Shown here piece by piece: positions 23,432-32,282 of a DNA stretch of 64,000 nucleotides. Under the pieces are notes generated by a model. It was not told where the DNA came from, made no database searches, and saw nothing but the letters and a program-made list of their open reading frames with translations. The position numbers and the translations under genes are program-made. The DNA lies in contig NZ_MOLV01000011.1 in NCBI RefSeq assembly GCF_001870785.1, positions 51,001 through 115,000 of the forward strand, in the 5' to 3' direction. Position 1 is the stretch's first letter, and each line of letters starts with the position of its first letter. The stretch is from Exiguobacterium sp. KRL4 (GTDB lineage: Bacteria > Bacillota > Bacilli > Exiguobacteriales > Exiguobacteriaceae).

Positions 23432-24409
23432 TCAATCTCCTAGCGTACTCTTCCCTTCCAGGATTGCCTTCGCAGCATAAGACCATTCGTTGTCTGGTTG
23501 TTTCGCTAATTCCTGTAACGTCGTTTTGTAGTTCCCGACTTTATTTTTTTGTTCGTAAACAGCCTGCATCCATAAGACATCACTCATGTAACCGGATTCC
23601 GGAAAATCATTCCGATAGGCTATGTAGTCACTTTGTTTTGTTTCCTTCAGCTTTCCGGCTGCGATCAACTTATAGAAACGCGCCATACCGGCTGTCTCTT
23701 TATTCGTCAGGACATTTCCGGTCAATAGTTGGTTCGCCGTTTTATACTCTTTGGACTGAACGGAAGAGACCGCCTCTTTAAGGGCTTGCTCAGGGTCCTT
23801 CGTTGACGCCTGTGGCTCCTCTGTTTCCTTCTCTTTCGATTGGTCGGCTTTTGGCTTTTTTGTTTCCGTCTTTTTTTCTTCAGACGTCGTCAGCTTCTCA
23901 TTTTTTTGCTTCAGCTGTTCGACTTCTTTTTCTAAAGACGCAAGCTTTTGTTCGACGTTCGTTTGTTCCGAAACTTTTTCCGGCGTAGCTTCCTTGGAAA
24001 AATCAACCTGCGTAATTCCGACTACTAATAGACCGGCTACGACGATTCCACCTAACCACAACGGATTGGAATGAAGATTTTTTTTCCATGGCTTCAGTTG
24101 CGGATGGTTTTGTACAGCAGCAGGAAAGGTCGAGAAGCGTTTGCGGATTAATCGTTTCCCACCGATTTTCCCTGCGATCGCTAATCGATAACGGTAGATT
24201 TCTGCCGGTAACGGCAGGTTTTTCCATTGCATGAATCGTGCATCGGCCTGTTCATAAAAACCTGCTTGTTCCATGATGACAATTGCTTTAAAATCTTCAA
24301 CCAGGCGTTTATAATCACGTTTCGATAAACTTTTATCTTCCAGCCATTTCGTAATTTGTGCAGTATTAATCGTCTCTAGTTCCGACTGTATGAATTTAGA
24401 TAAGTCCAT
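23432..24409 (-). CDS. Unknown single-pass membrane protein with coiled coil and TPR-like tail
   Basis: I do not recognise a family for this 325-residue protein. Residues 1-110 form a basic cytoplasmic domain (helices with [15 protein letters not shown] and [10 protein letters not shown]). One membrane helix lies at about 118-137 ([19 protein letters not shown]). A coiled coil (about 150-175, [18 protein letters not shown]) and a Lys/Glu/Thr-rich linker (175-208) follow. The last 115 residues look like TPR or Sel1-type helical repeats ([23 protein letters not shown]). The tail is probably outside the membrane. It stands between upp and hrtA, both on the same strand, with a weak GGGTGG box before the ATG. 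Confidence 0.7.
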   Translation of the reverse strand: MDLSKFIQSELETINTAQITKWLEDKSLSKRDYKRLVEDFKAIVIMEQAGFYEQADARFMQWKNLPLPAEIYRYRLAIAGKIGGKRLIRKRFSTFPAAVQNHPQLKPWKKNLHSNPLWLGGIVVAGLLVVGITQVDFSKEATPEKVSEQTNVEQKLASLEKEVEQLKQKNEKLTTSEEKKTETKKPKADQSKEKETEEPQASTKDPEQALKEAVSSVQSKEYKTANQLLTGNVLTNKETAGMARFYKLIAAGKLKETKQSDYIAYRNDFPESGYMSDVLWMQAVYEQKNKVGNYKTTLQELAKQPDNEWSYAAKAILEGKSTLGD

Positions 24410-24515
24410 GGTTTAAATCCACCCTTAGATTATTCGTGTTCAGTTCAGTATATCAAAAATACTGCTCCAACTTTTATTTTTAGTGCGAAAACAAAAGTCA
24501 GAGCAGTATCCTGTT

Positions 24516-25160
24516 TTAATTGATTTCTTGAATCTGTCCATCTTCCATCCGTAAGACACGGTCACAATACGTCAGCATCCGTTCATCATGGGTGATGACG
24601 ATGACGGTCTTCCCGTACTCATGTGCTTGCTTGCGTAACAGTTCCATTACTTGTTGCGCGTTCTGATAATCGAGGCTCGCCGTCGGTTCGTCCGCTAAGA
24701 CGAGACGCGGATCGTTGACGAGGGCGCGGGCAATTGCCACCCGTTGCCGTTCCCCACCCGATAAGGCGTGCGGTAAGTGATCTCGTCTGTCACGTAAGCC
24801 GAAGACATCCAACTGGGCAGCAGCATCAATTGTTCGTCCCGCTTCTTCCGCCACGAGCTCCAGTTGTTCCGCTGCCGTCAGAAACGGAACGAGGTGTGAC
24901 TCTTGGAAGATGAAGCCGATTTCTTCGAGTCGCATCTGACGTCGTCCCTCGTCCGATGTATCACTGAGCGGACTTCCATCGAACTGAATCACACCACTTG
25001 AAGGCGTCTGCAGTAGACCAAGCAATTGAAGTAACGTACTTTTTCCACTTCCACTCGGTCCGACGAGGGCAATCAGCTCACCTGTCTCAGCTTCAAATGA
25101 AACATCCTGCAAGACCTTCATCGCTCCATACGTTTGCTCGACCTGCGTCATCTTAATCAT
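24516..25160 (-). CDS. hrtA: Heme efflux ABC transporter ATPase HrtA-like
   Basis: This 214-residue ABC ATPase has Walker A GPSGSGKSTLL (about residues 34-44), the Q-loop FIFQE, signature LSGGERQRVAIARAL and Walker B VLADEPTASLD. It belongs to the MacB/LolD subclass that powers FtsX-like permeases. Its ATG overlaps the hrtB stop, so the two are made together. Assignment to HrtA rests on the adjacent HrtB-like permease and an HssS-like sensor; on its own it is only a MacB-type ATPase. Confidence 0.8.
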   Translation of the reverse strand: MIKMTQVEQTYGAMKVLQDVSFEAETGELIALVGPSGSGKSTLLQLLGLLQTPSSGVIQFDGSPLSDTSDEGRRQMRLEEIGFIFQESHLVPFLTAAEQLELVAEEAGRTIDAAAQLDVFGLRDRRDHLPHALSGGERQRVAIARALVNDPRLVLADEPTASLDYQNAQQVMELLRKQAHEYGKTVIVITHDERMLTYCDRVLRMEDGQIQEIN

Positions 25161-26188
25161 CCCGTCATTCCTCCCATCGCATCAGCCGGCTCCAGTTTTT
25201 TCAAGGCGCGCAATGGAATCAGACTCCCAAGCATCGCTGTCAGCACAATCAACCCGCCATATCCGAAACTCGTCATCCATTCAAATCGGAACGGTAGGCT
25301 GCCCGGTAAGAGCTGACCAATCGTCCATGTCAAAAGTAAACTGATCAAAAACGAGACTACCGTCAAGAGGAATACTTGTAAGACGAGTCCTTGTCCGATC
25401 GTTCGTGTCCGGATTCCAATCGCTTTTAAGATGCCAAGCTGTTTCATCTTCTGCATCGTCAGGATGTAGAAAAAGGCGGTCAAAATCAGGGAACCAATCA
25501 AGACGAGGGCAATCCGCATCATTTGGAATGAATTTTGTTCTGCCGCATAACCCGGTACTTGTTTGACGATTTGTTTTTTCGTATACGTCGCAAGATCCGT
25601 CTTGATCGGATCCTGACTGAGGAACGCTGACACATAACTTGTCTTCATCTTGTCCTGCCACGTGTTCCACGTATTTAGTGTCGTCCAAAGAACCGGTGCA
25701 TGGCTATACCGTCCATCGCTGACCGTCCCGACGATTTCAAACGTCGTTTTTGTCCGGAAGTCCGTGATGGTATCACCGACTTTTGTTCCGCTTTGTTTTG
25801 CATACTCCGTATCGACCAAGACTTGTCCCGTCTTCAATTCCGACAATTGGCTTGGTCCATATGTCGTATCAGCTGGAGAGGCAAAAACTGTCACATCATC
25901 TTTTGTGCCATTCTTTTTCTCAAGGACCATACTTTGGACCCCTAACGCTTCCGTCCCGGACGGCTGATCGGCTTGATCTAAAAACGATCGTGTCAGTTGT
26001 CCTTCGGCGTCTTGACTGAGCGCCATCTGTTCGACCGGTAAGTTTCGGACGACGGCCCCGTTATCATACGCCAGTCCGTCCGCAAGACCGGAAATCATTA
26101 AAATTAATAAGACGATCAAGGTCGTCACGATTGCCATCAAGGTGAACCGTTGTTTCATCCGAATTAATTCACGCCACCCCATCTTCAT
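25157..26188 (-). CDS. hrtB: Heme efflux ABC transporter permease HrtB-like
   Basis: This 343-residue FtsX/MacB-type permease has one N-terminal helix (about residues 15-35, FTLMAIVTTLIVLLILMISGL), an extracytoplasmic domain of about 190 residues, and three C-terminal helices (about 229-250, 272-295, 308-330). The length and arrangement match HrtB, which exports toxic heme from the membrane. AGGAGG precedes the ATG, and a putative HssR box lies 48-67 bp upstream. No antimicrobial-peptide BceB-type ten-helix layout is seen, so a Bce-type detoxification transporter is unlikely. Confidence 0.8.
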   Translation of the reverse strand: MKMGWRELIRMKQRFTLMAIVTTLIVLLILMISGLADGLAYDNGAVVRNLPVEQMALSQDAEGQLTRSFLDQADQPSGTEALGVQSMVLEKKNGTKDDVTVFASPADTTYGPSQLSELKTGQVLVDTEYAKQSGTKVGDTITDFRTKTTFEIVGTVSDGRYSHAPVLWTTLNTWNTWQDKMKTSYVSAFLSQDPIKTDLATYTKKQIVKQVPGYAAEQNSFQMMRIALVLIGSLILTAFFYILTMQKMKQLGILKAIGIRTRTIGQGLVLQVFLLTVVSFLISLLLTWTIGQLLPGSLPFRFEWMTSFGYGGLIVLTAMLGSLIPLRALKKLEPADAMGGMTG

Positions 26189-26235
26189 CTGTTATCCCTC
26201 CTGCTTGTTCATTACAAGTCTTATCTTAGAGGCTG

Positions 26236-26255
26236 AAGATGAACGGAACATGAAC
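26236..26255 (-). promoter_or_regulatory. HssR-type direct repeat upstream of hrtB
   Basis: On the minus strand GTTCATGTT and GTTCATCTT are separated by CC. This matches the direct repeat reported for HssR in the Staphylococcus aureus hrtAB promoter, GTTCATATT-N2-GTTCATATT, as I recall it. It starts four bases after the hssS stop. A TAAGAT -10 candidate follows about 10 nt downstream, so hrtBA likely has its own inducible promoter. Confidence 0.75.
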
Positions 26256-26258
26256 AAG

Positions 26259-27629
26259 TTACTCGGCTCGGGGAAAAGTTAAGAGAAACGTCGTTCCGAT
26301 TCCAAGTTGCGACTCGATCCGGACCGTCCCACCGAGTTGATGGATCGTTTCCTGAACGATTGCAAGACCCAGTCCCGTCCCGGCCGCCCCACGCGAGGCG
26401 TCTCCCTGATAAAATCGTTCGAAGGCATGTTCGATCATCTCATCCGTCATTCCTGGTCCTTCGTCACTGATCCGCACCATGACTGTCTTTCCATCTGTCT
26501 CGGCTTGAATCGAAATCAACTGTCCGTCTGTCGAGACATGAAGTGCATTCCGGATGAGATTGTGGAAAATCTGTTCCAGCGCCAGCTCGTTTGCGAAAAT
26601 CATCGTCTTGTCCGGCACGGTCAGGGCGACGGCAATTCCTTGTTCGTCCAGTTGATAGCTGAGTGTCTGCAACGTCGACTGAATCGCCTGACCGAGCTCA
26701 ATCGGATGCCGTGTCATCTGTCGTCCTTCGTCGAGTCGGGCGAGCACCAACAATTGCCGTGTCAGTTCCGCCATCCGCGTTGCCTCCTGTCCAATCGTCA
26801 CAAGCTTCGCCTGGTCGTCCGGTTTCGCCGTCTGCTCCAGCTGTCCGGCGTAGCCTTTGATCGTCGTCAGCGGGGATTGGAATTCGTGGGAGACATTCGC
26901 GACAAACGTTTTTCGTTCCGCATCGGATTTTGCGACAGCTTGCGCCATCTCGTCAAACCGACGCGACAGTTCCCCGATTTCATCCTGCCCCGTCGTCGCG
27001 ACCGTGACGGAATAATCTCCCGTCGTCATCTGTTCCGTCGCTTTCGTCAATCGTTTGATCGGACGGACGAGATAACGAATTGAAAAGACAAGCAGCAGAA
27101 AACTGATCAGGACGAGTAACGCGAGAAAGGCACCGACGAACAAATGCAACTCACGAATCTGCCGGCTTAAATCAGGTCGGATGAAGACAGCATCCGTTCC
27201 CGTGTCCGTTTGTAAGGACGCGCCGTACGTATTGATGACTTCATTATCAAATAGACCAAGTAAAAACAGATGGAACGGATAATCCCGCATGCCTTGATAG
27301 ACTTGCCCGTCCCGAACCATCTGGACGATGTCAGGTGCGATCGTCTCATCCCGAAACGGATTGCCGTAGCGCTCGATTTCTCCTACTTCCGAGACGACAT
27401 ATAATTGAAAGCCGGTCGCACTGAGCATTTCGTAAAACGAGTCGATCTGTTGGTCCCCATGTTGTTCATAATAGGCAAAAGACGTCTGAACCGCCTCTTC
27501 GACCTTTTTACTATAAGAAGCTTGTAAGACGGTGTAATAAAACAGATTACTGATCAATAAGGCAATCAACGCTGATCCGAGCAAGACGAGGCAAACGAGA
27601 CCAACAATCTTCGTATATAACGATTTCAT
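26259..27629 (-). CDS. hssS: Heme-sensing histidine kinase HssS-like
   Basis: This 456-residue kinase has two membrane helices (about residues 8-30 and 162-183) around an extracytoplasmic domain. The stretches RYGNPFRDET, GMRDYPFHLF and DAVFIRPDL align closely with S. aureus HssS (FYGEPFREDT, GIKDKPFALF, IAVFMRPDI, recalled from memory). A HAMP domain, HisKA with His248 in NVSHEFQSPL, an N box (HNLIRNALH), DEGPGMT and GTGLGLAIV follow. Its ATG overlaps the hssR stop. It should sense heme stress at the membrane and phosphorylate HssR. Confidence 0.88.
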   Translation of the reverse strand: MKSLYTKIVGLVCLVLLGSALIALLISNLFYYTVLQASYSKKVEEAVQTSFAYYEQHGDQQIDSFYEMLSATGFQLYVVSEVGEIERYGNPFRDETIAPDIVQMVRDGQVYQGMRDYPFHLFLLGLFDNEVINTYGASLQTDTGTDAVFIRPDLSRQIRELHLFVGAFLALLVLISFLLLVFSIRYLVRPIKRLTKATEQMTTGDYSVTVATTGQDEIGELSRRFDEMAQAVAKSDAERKTFVANVSHEFQSPLTTIKGYAGQLEQTAKPDDQAKLVTIGQEATRMAELTRQLLVLARLDEGRQMTRHPIELGQAIQSTLQTLSYQLDEQGIAVALTVPDKTMIFANELALEQIFHNLIRNALHVSTDGQLISIQAETDGKTVMVRISDEGPGMTDEMIEHAFERFYQGDASRGAAGTGLGLAIVQETIHQLGGTVRIESQLGIGTTFLLTFPRAE

Positions 27630-28294
27630 GACTGGGTCTCCAATCGGTAGCCGAGTCCACGGACGGTCCGGATCTCAATCGCGTCCGTTCCTTCCAGGCG
27701 ACTGCGCAGTCGTTTGATGTGGACGTCGATCGTCCGGTCGTCACCCATGAAATCAAGTCCCCAGACGTGTTCGATCAATTCCTCGCGGCTGAAAACCCGT
27801 CCCGGAAAACTGGCTAACTGGTGTAACAAATCAAACTCACGTCGGGGAATCGTTAAGCAGGTCGTCCCAATCGTCAGTTGTTGACTCCGTTTATCGATCG
27901 TGACGTCACCAAACCGTATGACCGGTACAACGGCTTTTTGATAACGCCGCGCGACGGCATGCAGACGAAATACCAATTCTTCCGGATCAAACGGTTTCGT
28001 GATGTAATCATCCGCTCCCGCCGTAAAACCATAGCGTTTATCAGTCAGCTCGCCGAGTGCCGTCAGCATCAAAATCGGAATTTCCTGATTCGCCCGCAAC
28101 AGGGCGCATAATTCAAAGCCGCTTCGTCCCGGGACCATCACATCGAGCACTGCGGCTTCAAATACCTGCCCGTCAATCCAACGCGCCGCTTCGTTGCCGT
28201 CTGCGGTCGCTCGGACCCGGTGTCCGTCTGCTTCGAGTGTCTCGCGGACAAGCCGCTGGATGTTCAAATCGTCCTCTACTACTAAAATCTCCAC
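27626..28294 (-). CDS. hssR: Response regulator HssR-like (OmpR family)
   Basis: This 222-residue regulator has the acidic pocket EDD (residues 7-9), phospho-acceptor Asp51 in VLDVMVPG, Lys in YITKPFDPEELVFRL, and a C-terminal winged helix (RTIDVHIKRLRSRLE, TVRGLGYRLE). The receiver-linker region resembles HssR. The GTG at 28294 was chosen because AAAGGAG lies nine bases before it; an in-frame GTG nine bases earlier touches that box. It is the first gene of hssRS-hrtBA. Confidence 0.85.
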   Translation of the reverse strand: MEILVVEDDLNIQRLVRETLEADGHRVRATADGNEAARWIDGQVFEAAVLDVMVPGRSGFELCALLRANQEIPILMLTALGELTDKRYGFTAGADDYITKPFDPEELVFRLHAVARRYQKAVVPVIRFGDVTIDKRSQQLTIGTTCLTIPRREFDLLHQLASFPGRVFSREELIEHVWGLDFMGDDRTIDVHIKRLRSRLEGTDAIEIRTVRGLGYRLETQS

Positions 28295-28331
28295 TGTGCT
28301 CACTCCTTTCGTGTCTGGTTCATGCCATCAG

Positions 28332-28376
28332 AAAAACCACCCCGCACTTCTCATCGATCGAAAAGGTAGAGGTGGT
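28332..28376 (-). terminator. Terminator after glyA
   Basis: ACCACC (28336-28341) pairs with GGTGGT (28371-28376), with extra pairs inside and TTTTTC after it on the minus strand. It separates glyA from hssR. Confidence 0.7.
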
Positions 28377-28393
28377 CCTGATGCGTCCGAAAC

Positions 28394-29653
28394 TTAACCG
28401 CGTTCCGGGTAAAGCGGGAAACGACCTGTCAAGGCCAGGACTTGCTTGTGGGCACTTGTCAGTGTTTCTGGATCTTCTGGATTTTTCAGAACGAGTTCAA
28501 TGAGTTCTGCGATTTGTTTCATCTCGGCTTCTTTGAAACCGCGTGACGTCATTGCCGCCGTTCCGATCCGGATGCCGCTTGTGACGAACGGGCTTGCCGG
28601 ATCAAACGGAATCGTATTTTTATTGACCGTGATGCCGGCTTCGTCGAGGGCATGTTCCGCTAGCTTCCCTGTGATCCCAAGTGGTTGCAGGTCAACAAGA
28701 AGCAGATGATTGTCCGTACCGCCCGAGACGATCCGCAGACCACGTGCCGTCAACTCTTCACCGAGGACTTTTGCGTTCGTAACGACTTGGTTGATGTAGT
28801 CCTTGAAGTCAGGTGCCAGTGCTTCTGCAAACGCTACGGCTTTCGCTGCGATGACGTGCATCAGCGGTCCACCTTGGATCCCTGGGAAAATCGATTTGTC
28901 GATTGCTTTGGCATGTTCCTCTTTACAAAGAATCATTCCGCCGCGCGGTCCACGAAGTGTCTTGTGCGTCGTCGTCGTGACGAAATGCGCATGTTCGACC
29001 GGGTTCGGGTGCACGCCTGCTGCGACGAGTCCCGCAATGTGGGCCATGTCGACCATCAAGTAGGCACCAACACTGTCCGCAATTTCACGGAATCGTTTGA
29101 AGTCGATGACGCGCGGATAAGCCGATGCTCCCGCAACAATCAGTTTAGGTTTGTGTTCTTCCGCAAGCTTCGCGACGACATCGTAATCGATCATCTCTGT
29201 TTCTGGATCGACGCCGTACTCGACGAAGTTGTATTGAACACCGGAGAAATTCACAGGACTGCCGTGTGTCAGGTGACCACCGTGTGACAGGTTCATCCCG
29301 AGGACGGTATCACCTTGATCAAGAATCGTGAAGTAGACAGCCATGTTCGCTTGTGCACCAGAGTGCGGTTGCACGTTGGCATGCTCAGCTCCGAAAATCG
29401 CCTTCGCCCGATCGCGCGCTAAGTTTTCAGCCAAATCAACGAACTCACAACCTCCATAATAACGACGACCCGGGTAACCTTCTGCGTATTTGTTCGTCAG
29501 CATGCTACCTTGAGCTTCCATGACAGCTTGTGAGACAAAGTTTTCTGAAGCGATCAATTCGATATTATCGCGTTGACGTCCCAGTTCCTTGCGCATGGCT
29601 GAAAAGAGTTCCTCATCTTGCTGTTTCAGATACGTAAGCGGTGTTTGTTCCAT
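28394..29653 (-). CDS. glyA: Serine hydroxymethyltransferase
   Basis: This 419-residue PLP enzyme interconverts serine and glycine with tetrahydrofolate, the main one-carbon source. The PLP lysine lies in [16 protein letters not shown] (about residue 230). The N-terminal [14 protein letters not shown] and the [15 protein letters not shown] loop are intact. The ATG at 29653 (MEQTPLTYL) follows GGGGGAATTCAG. Flanking terminators indicate a monocistronic unit. Confidence 0.96.
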   Translation of the reverse strand: MEQTPLTYLKQQDEELFSAMRKELGRQRDNIELIASENFVSQAVMEAQGSMLTNKYAEGYPGRRYYGGCEFVDLAENLARDRAKAIFGAEHANVQPHSGAQANMAVYFTILDQGDTVLGMNLSHGGHLTHGSPVNFSGVQYNFVEYGVDPETEMIDYDVVAKLAEEHKPKLIVAGASAYPRVIDFKRFREIADSVGAYLMVDMAHIAGLVAAGVHPNPVEHAHFVTTTTHKTLRGPRGGMILCKEEHAKAIDKSIFPGIQGGPLMHVIAAKAVAFAEALAPDFKDYINQVVTNAKVLGEELTARGLRIVSGGTDNHLLLVDLQPLGITGKLAEHALDEAGITVNKNTIPFDPASPFVTSGIRIGTAAMTSRGFKEAEMKQIAELIELVLKNPEDPETLTSAHKQVLALTGRFPLYPERG

Positions 29654-29730
29654 CTGAATTCCCCCATTCATTTCGATACAGCTATCTTAACACGAATAAT
29701 TGATCACGCGCATCCTCTAAAAACACATTA

Positions 29731-29758
29731 AAAAAGCAAGGGGAATGCAACCCCTTGC
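29731..29758 (-). terminator. Terminator of the prfA-ywlG operon
   Basis: GCAAGGGG (29736-29743) pairs perfectly with 29751-29758. TTTTTTA follows on the minus strand, five bases past the ywlG stop. Confidence 0.88.
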
Positions 29759-29763
29759 GCAAA

Positions 29764-30303
29764 TCATTCGTATTTAGCGCGAGCGCCACCAATCAGTTTT
29801 GGTCGTGTGACGGCGGCCGTCACGTGCGCTTCACCGATTTCACGGTGCGGCAGACGAACTGGGATGGCAACTTGTTTCAAATGCATCCCGATGAACGTAT
29901 CGCCGATATCGATCCCGGCATCCGCCTGAATCGCTTCGACGACGACCGGAGCGGAAAACCGTTGATAAGCGACACTTGCCATCGAGCCACCAGCTTCCGG
30001 TACGGGGACGACCGTCACGGCTTCAAGTCCTAGACGTTCGACGATCTGCCGCTCGAGTGTCAAGGCACGGTTGATGTGCTCGCACCCTTGAAACGCAAGA
30101 TCGACTTGATGCGAACGACGGAACGCGTCGAACACGTCAAACAATGCTTCCGCGACTTCGGGTGATCCTGCCTTACCGATTTGTTTGCCGATGACTTCAC
30201 TGGTCGAGCAACCAATCACAAGCAACTTTCCTTTTAAAGGGAAGCGCTCATTCAGCTCGGTCAACGAAGCTTCGAGATCTTGTTTGATTTGTTCTATATC
30301 CAT
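29764..30303 (-). CDS. ywlG: TIGR01440/UPF0340 family protein YwlG
   Basis: This 179-residue cytoplasmic protein is conserved between rpiB and glyA in Bacillales. It contains GKLLVIGCSTSEVIGKQIG near residue 25 and VDLAFQGCEHINRALTLER near 67, both family signatures. Its biochemical role is unknown. The ATG starts on the base next to the rpiB stop, with AGGTGA as ribosome-binding site, so it is coupled to rpiB. Confidence 0.85.
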   Translation of the reverse strand: MDIEQIKQDLEASLTELNERFPLKGKLLVIGCSTSEVIGKQIGKAGSPEVAEALFDVFDAFRRSHQVDLAFQGCEHINRALTLERQIVERLGLEAVTVVPVPEAGGSMASVAYQRFSAPVVVEAIQADAGIDIGDTFIGMHLKQVAIPVRLPHREIGEAHVTAAVTRPKLIGGARAKYE

Positions 30304-30744
30304 TTACTTCACCTCATAATCCGAGATTTTGCAGACACGGTTTTCGTGACGTCCACCTTCAAACTCGGTCTCAAGCCAAATCTTCGCGATATCACGCGCA
30401 AGACCCGGTCCGATGACGCGTTCGCCCATCGTCAAGATATTCGAGTTGTTGTGCTGACGTGTCGCTTTTGCGCTGAACGTATCGTGGACAAGCGCTGCCC
30501 GAATACCTTTGACTTTATTTGCAGCAATTCCGATTCCGATTCCGGTCCCGCAAATCAAGATTCCGCGGTCAAACTCACCGTTTGCGACCGCTTCCGCGAC
30601 CGGAATCGCGACGTCCGGATAATCGATCGAGTCGGATGAATACGTGCCGAAGTCGGTATAATCCATTCCAAGTTCCTGTAAGAGTTCAGTCAGTTCTGCT
30701 TTCAGCTTAAAGCCACCATGGTCTGCTCCAATTGCTACATTCAT
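30304..30744 (-). CDS. rpiB: Ribose 5-phosphate isomerase B
   Basis: This 146-residue RpiB/LacAB family enzyme interconverts ribose 5-phosphate and ribulose 5-phosphate. Visible motifs are the N-terminal GADHGGFKLKAEL, the active-site CGTGIGIGIAANKVKGIRAAL (Cys at about residue 65), and HNNSNILTMGERVIG. Length matches the family. It lies in the prfA operon between ywlE and ywlG. Confidence 0.93.
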   Translation of the reverse strand: MNVAIGADHGGFKLKAELTELLQELGMDYTDFGTYSSDSIDYPDVAIPVAEAVANGEFDRGILICGTGIGIGIAANKVKGIRAALVHDTFSAKATRQHNNSNILTMGERVIGPGLARDIAKIWLETEFEGGRHENRVCKISDYEVK

Positions 30745-30750
30745 CGTTAA

Positions 30751-31266
30751 CTATTCCCCCGTTTGTTTAGGTTGTTTTTTCGGAAGTTTCCGGTTGTCCG
30801 GTGCTTTTCTTCCGTTTCCGTTCTGCGTCAATTTTAACACAAGACGGTTGACGAGGGGTTCGAGTTCATTTCGGACCTGCCGGTAGACGTTCATCGATCC
30901 ACCGTATGGATCGTTGATGTCCCGTTCAAGTCCCGTCACATATTCATAGAGCGTAAACGTCCGGTCCTTCAGTTCCGGGTACCGTTCGCCGACTTCTTGT
31001 TTATGACTCCGCGTCATCGTCAAGATGATATCCGACCAACGTCCGAGGACGTCGTCAAACACTTGCGTATAATGTTCGAGTTCGATCCCTCGTTCGCGCA
31101 AGACCTGCAACGCGTTTTCAGAAGCATCGAATCCTTGCATCGAACGTAATCCAGCCGAACGGACATCAAATTCTTGATCAGCGACTTTTGAACGAAGTAA
31201 CGCCATCGCCATCGGGCTTCGGCATGTGTTTCCTGTACAGATAAACAATACACGACGTGTGCTCAT
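30751..31266 (-). CDS. ywlE: Protein-arginine phosphatase YwlE
   Basis: This 171-residue low-molecular-weight phosphatase has the P-loop FICTGNTCRSPMA (Cys10, Arg16). The threonine after cysteine, in place of the usual leucine/isoleucine, is the feature that selects phosphoarginine in YwlE. The acid aspartate sits in DINDPYGGS near residue 120. It reverses McsB-type arginine phosphorylation. The C-terminal basic tail (GNGRKAPDNRKLPKK) is slightly longer than in B. subtilis. Confidence 0.9.
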   Translation of the reverse strand: MSTRRVLFICTGNTCRSPMAMALLRSKVADQEFDVRSAGLRSMQGFDASENALQVLRERGIELEHYTQVFDDVLGRWSDIILTMTRSHKQEVGERYPELKDRTFTLYEYVTGLERDINDPYGGSMNVYRQVRNELEPLVNRLVLKLTQNGNGRKAPDNRKLPKKQPKQTGE

Positions 31267-31283
31267 CTCAGTATCCTCCTTCT

Positions 31284-32282
31284 TTACGGGCGAATGATCC
31301 GACCACCTGCTGCCTTGTGGAGCCGATTTCGGACTGCTAGCCCAACCCCTTCTTCTGATAGGTCTCGTACAAAAATCTGATCTACCGTCGTCTGATCAAA
31401 TCGCCGTAAACAATCGTAAAGACGTTGCGCTGCCGTTTCCATCGTTGAACCGAGGAAACAACGGACATCGGCTTCGATGTCTTCTCCGTCAAAGAGAATG
31501 ACGCCTGTCTTTTGTCCAGTTTGGCGTGCTTCATCGATGAGTTGTTGCAGGAATGAGAGGTCGCCCACTACGACGGACAATGTCGCTTCCGGTGCGTAGT
31601 GCGTGTACTTCATGCCTGGTGCCTTCGGTGTCTGATTCTTCATCGATAAGGCAGGATCAAGTGCCACCGTGCCGATCACCGCTTCAATCTGTTCGCGTGT
31701 CACACCACCCGGTCGTAAAATCACCGGCGGGTTCGCTGTACAGTCGATGACCGTCGATTCTACACCAATCCCGGTCTCCCCACCATCGACGATTGCAGCG
31801 ATGCGTCCCGAGAGGTCATGTGCGACGTGCGCAGATGACGTCGGTGAGGGTTTACCGGATCGGTTGGCACTCGGTGCGGCTAGACCCAGTCCGGTCGCTT
31901 CGATCAATTGAAGCGCGAGCGGGTGGTCCGGCATCCGTAATCCGATCGTATCCAGTCCTGCGGTGACGAGTGAGGACGCGCGCCCGTTTGAATCCAAAAT
32001 GATCGTCAAGGCACCCGGCCAAAACGTATCCATCAACTGGGTCGCGACATCCGGAATATGAGTGACGAACTGCTTTGCCTGTTCGATGGATGCGACATGG
32101 ACAATCAACGGATTGTCGGAAGGTCGACCCTTCGCGGCGAAAATTCGCCGAACGGCCGTTTGATTCGTTGCGTCTCCCGCCAGACCATAGACGGTCTCGG
32201 TCGGAATCGCGACGACCTCTCCTTCCAGTAACAGTCGTACCGCTTCATTTAACGTCTCTTGCTGAATCATTTCCGTCTTCAC
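31284..32282 (-). CDS. ywlC: L-threonylcarbamoyladenylate synthase (TsaC/Sua5, YwlC)
   Basis: This 332-residue enzyme makes threonylcarbamoyl-AMP for t6A37 modification of tRNA. The YrdC domain carries AIPTETVYGLAGDA and KGRPSDNPLIVHV. The C-terminal Sua5 domain starts after the linker APGMKYTHYAPEA. GTG at 32282 is chosen: it overlaps the prmC stop as GTGA and has AAAGGA nine bases before it. An ATG four codons further in is the alternative. Confidence 0.9.
   Translation of the reverse strand: MKTEMIQQETLNEAVRLLLEGEVVAIPTETVYGLAGDATNQTAVRRIFAAKGRPSDNPLIVHVASIEQAKQFVTHIPDVATQLMDTFWPGALTIILDSNGRASSLVTAGLDTIGLRMPDHPLALQLIEATGLGLAAPSANRSGKPSPTSSAHVAHDLSGRIAAIVDGGETGIGVESTVIDCTANPPVILRPGGVTREQIEAVIGTVALDPALSMKNQTPKAPGMKYTHYAPEATLSVVVGDLSFLQQLIDEARQTGQKTGVILFDGEDIEADVRCFLGSTMETAAQRLYDCLRRFDQTTVDQIFVRDLSEEGVGLAVRNRLHKAAGGRIIRP

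Noticed and set aside
24516..28294. Bce-type antimicrobial-peptide detoxification module
   Set aside because: The permease has four helices rather than ten, and the kinase has a large extracytoplasmic domain like HssS rather than the short loop of BceS.
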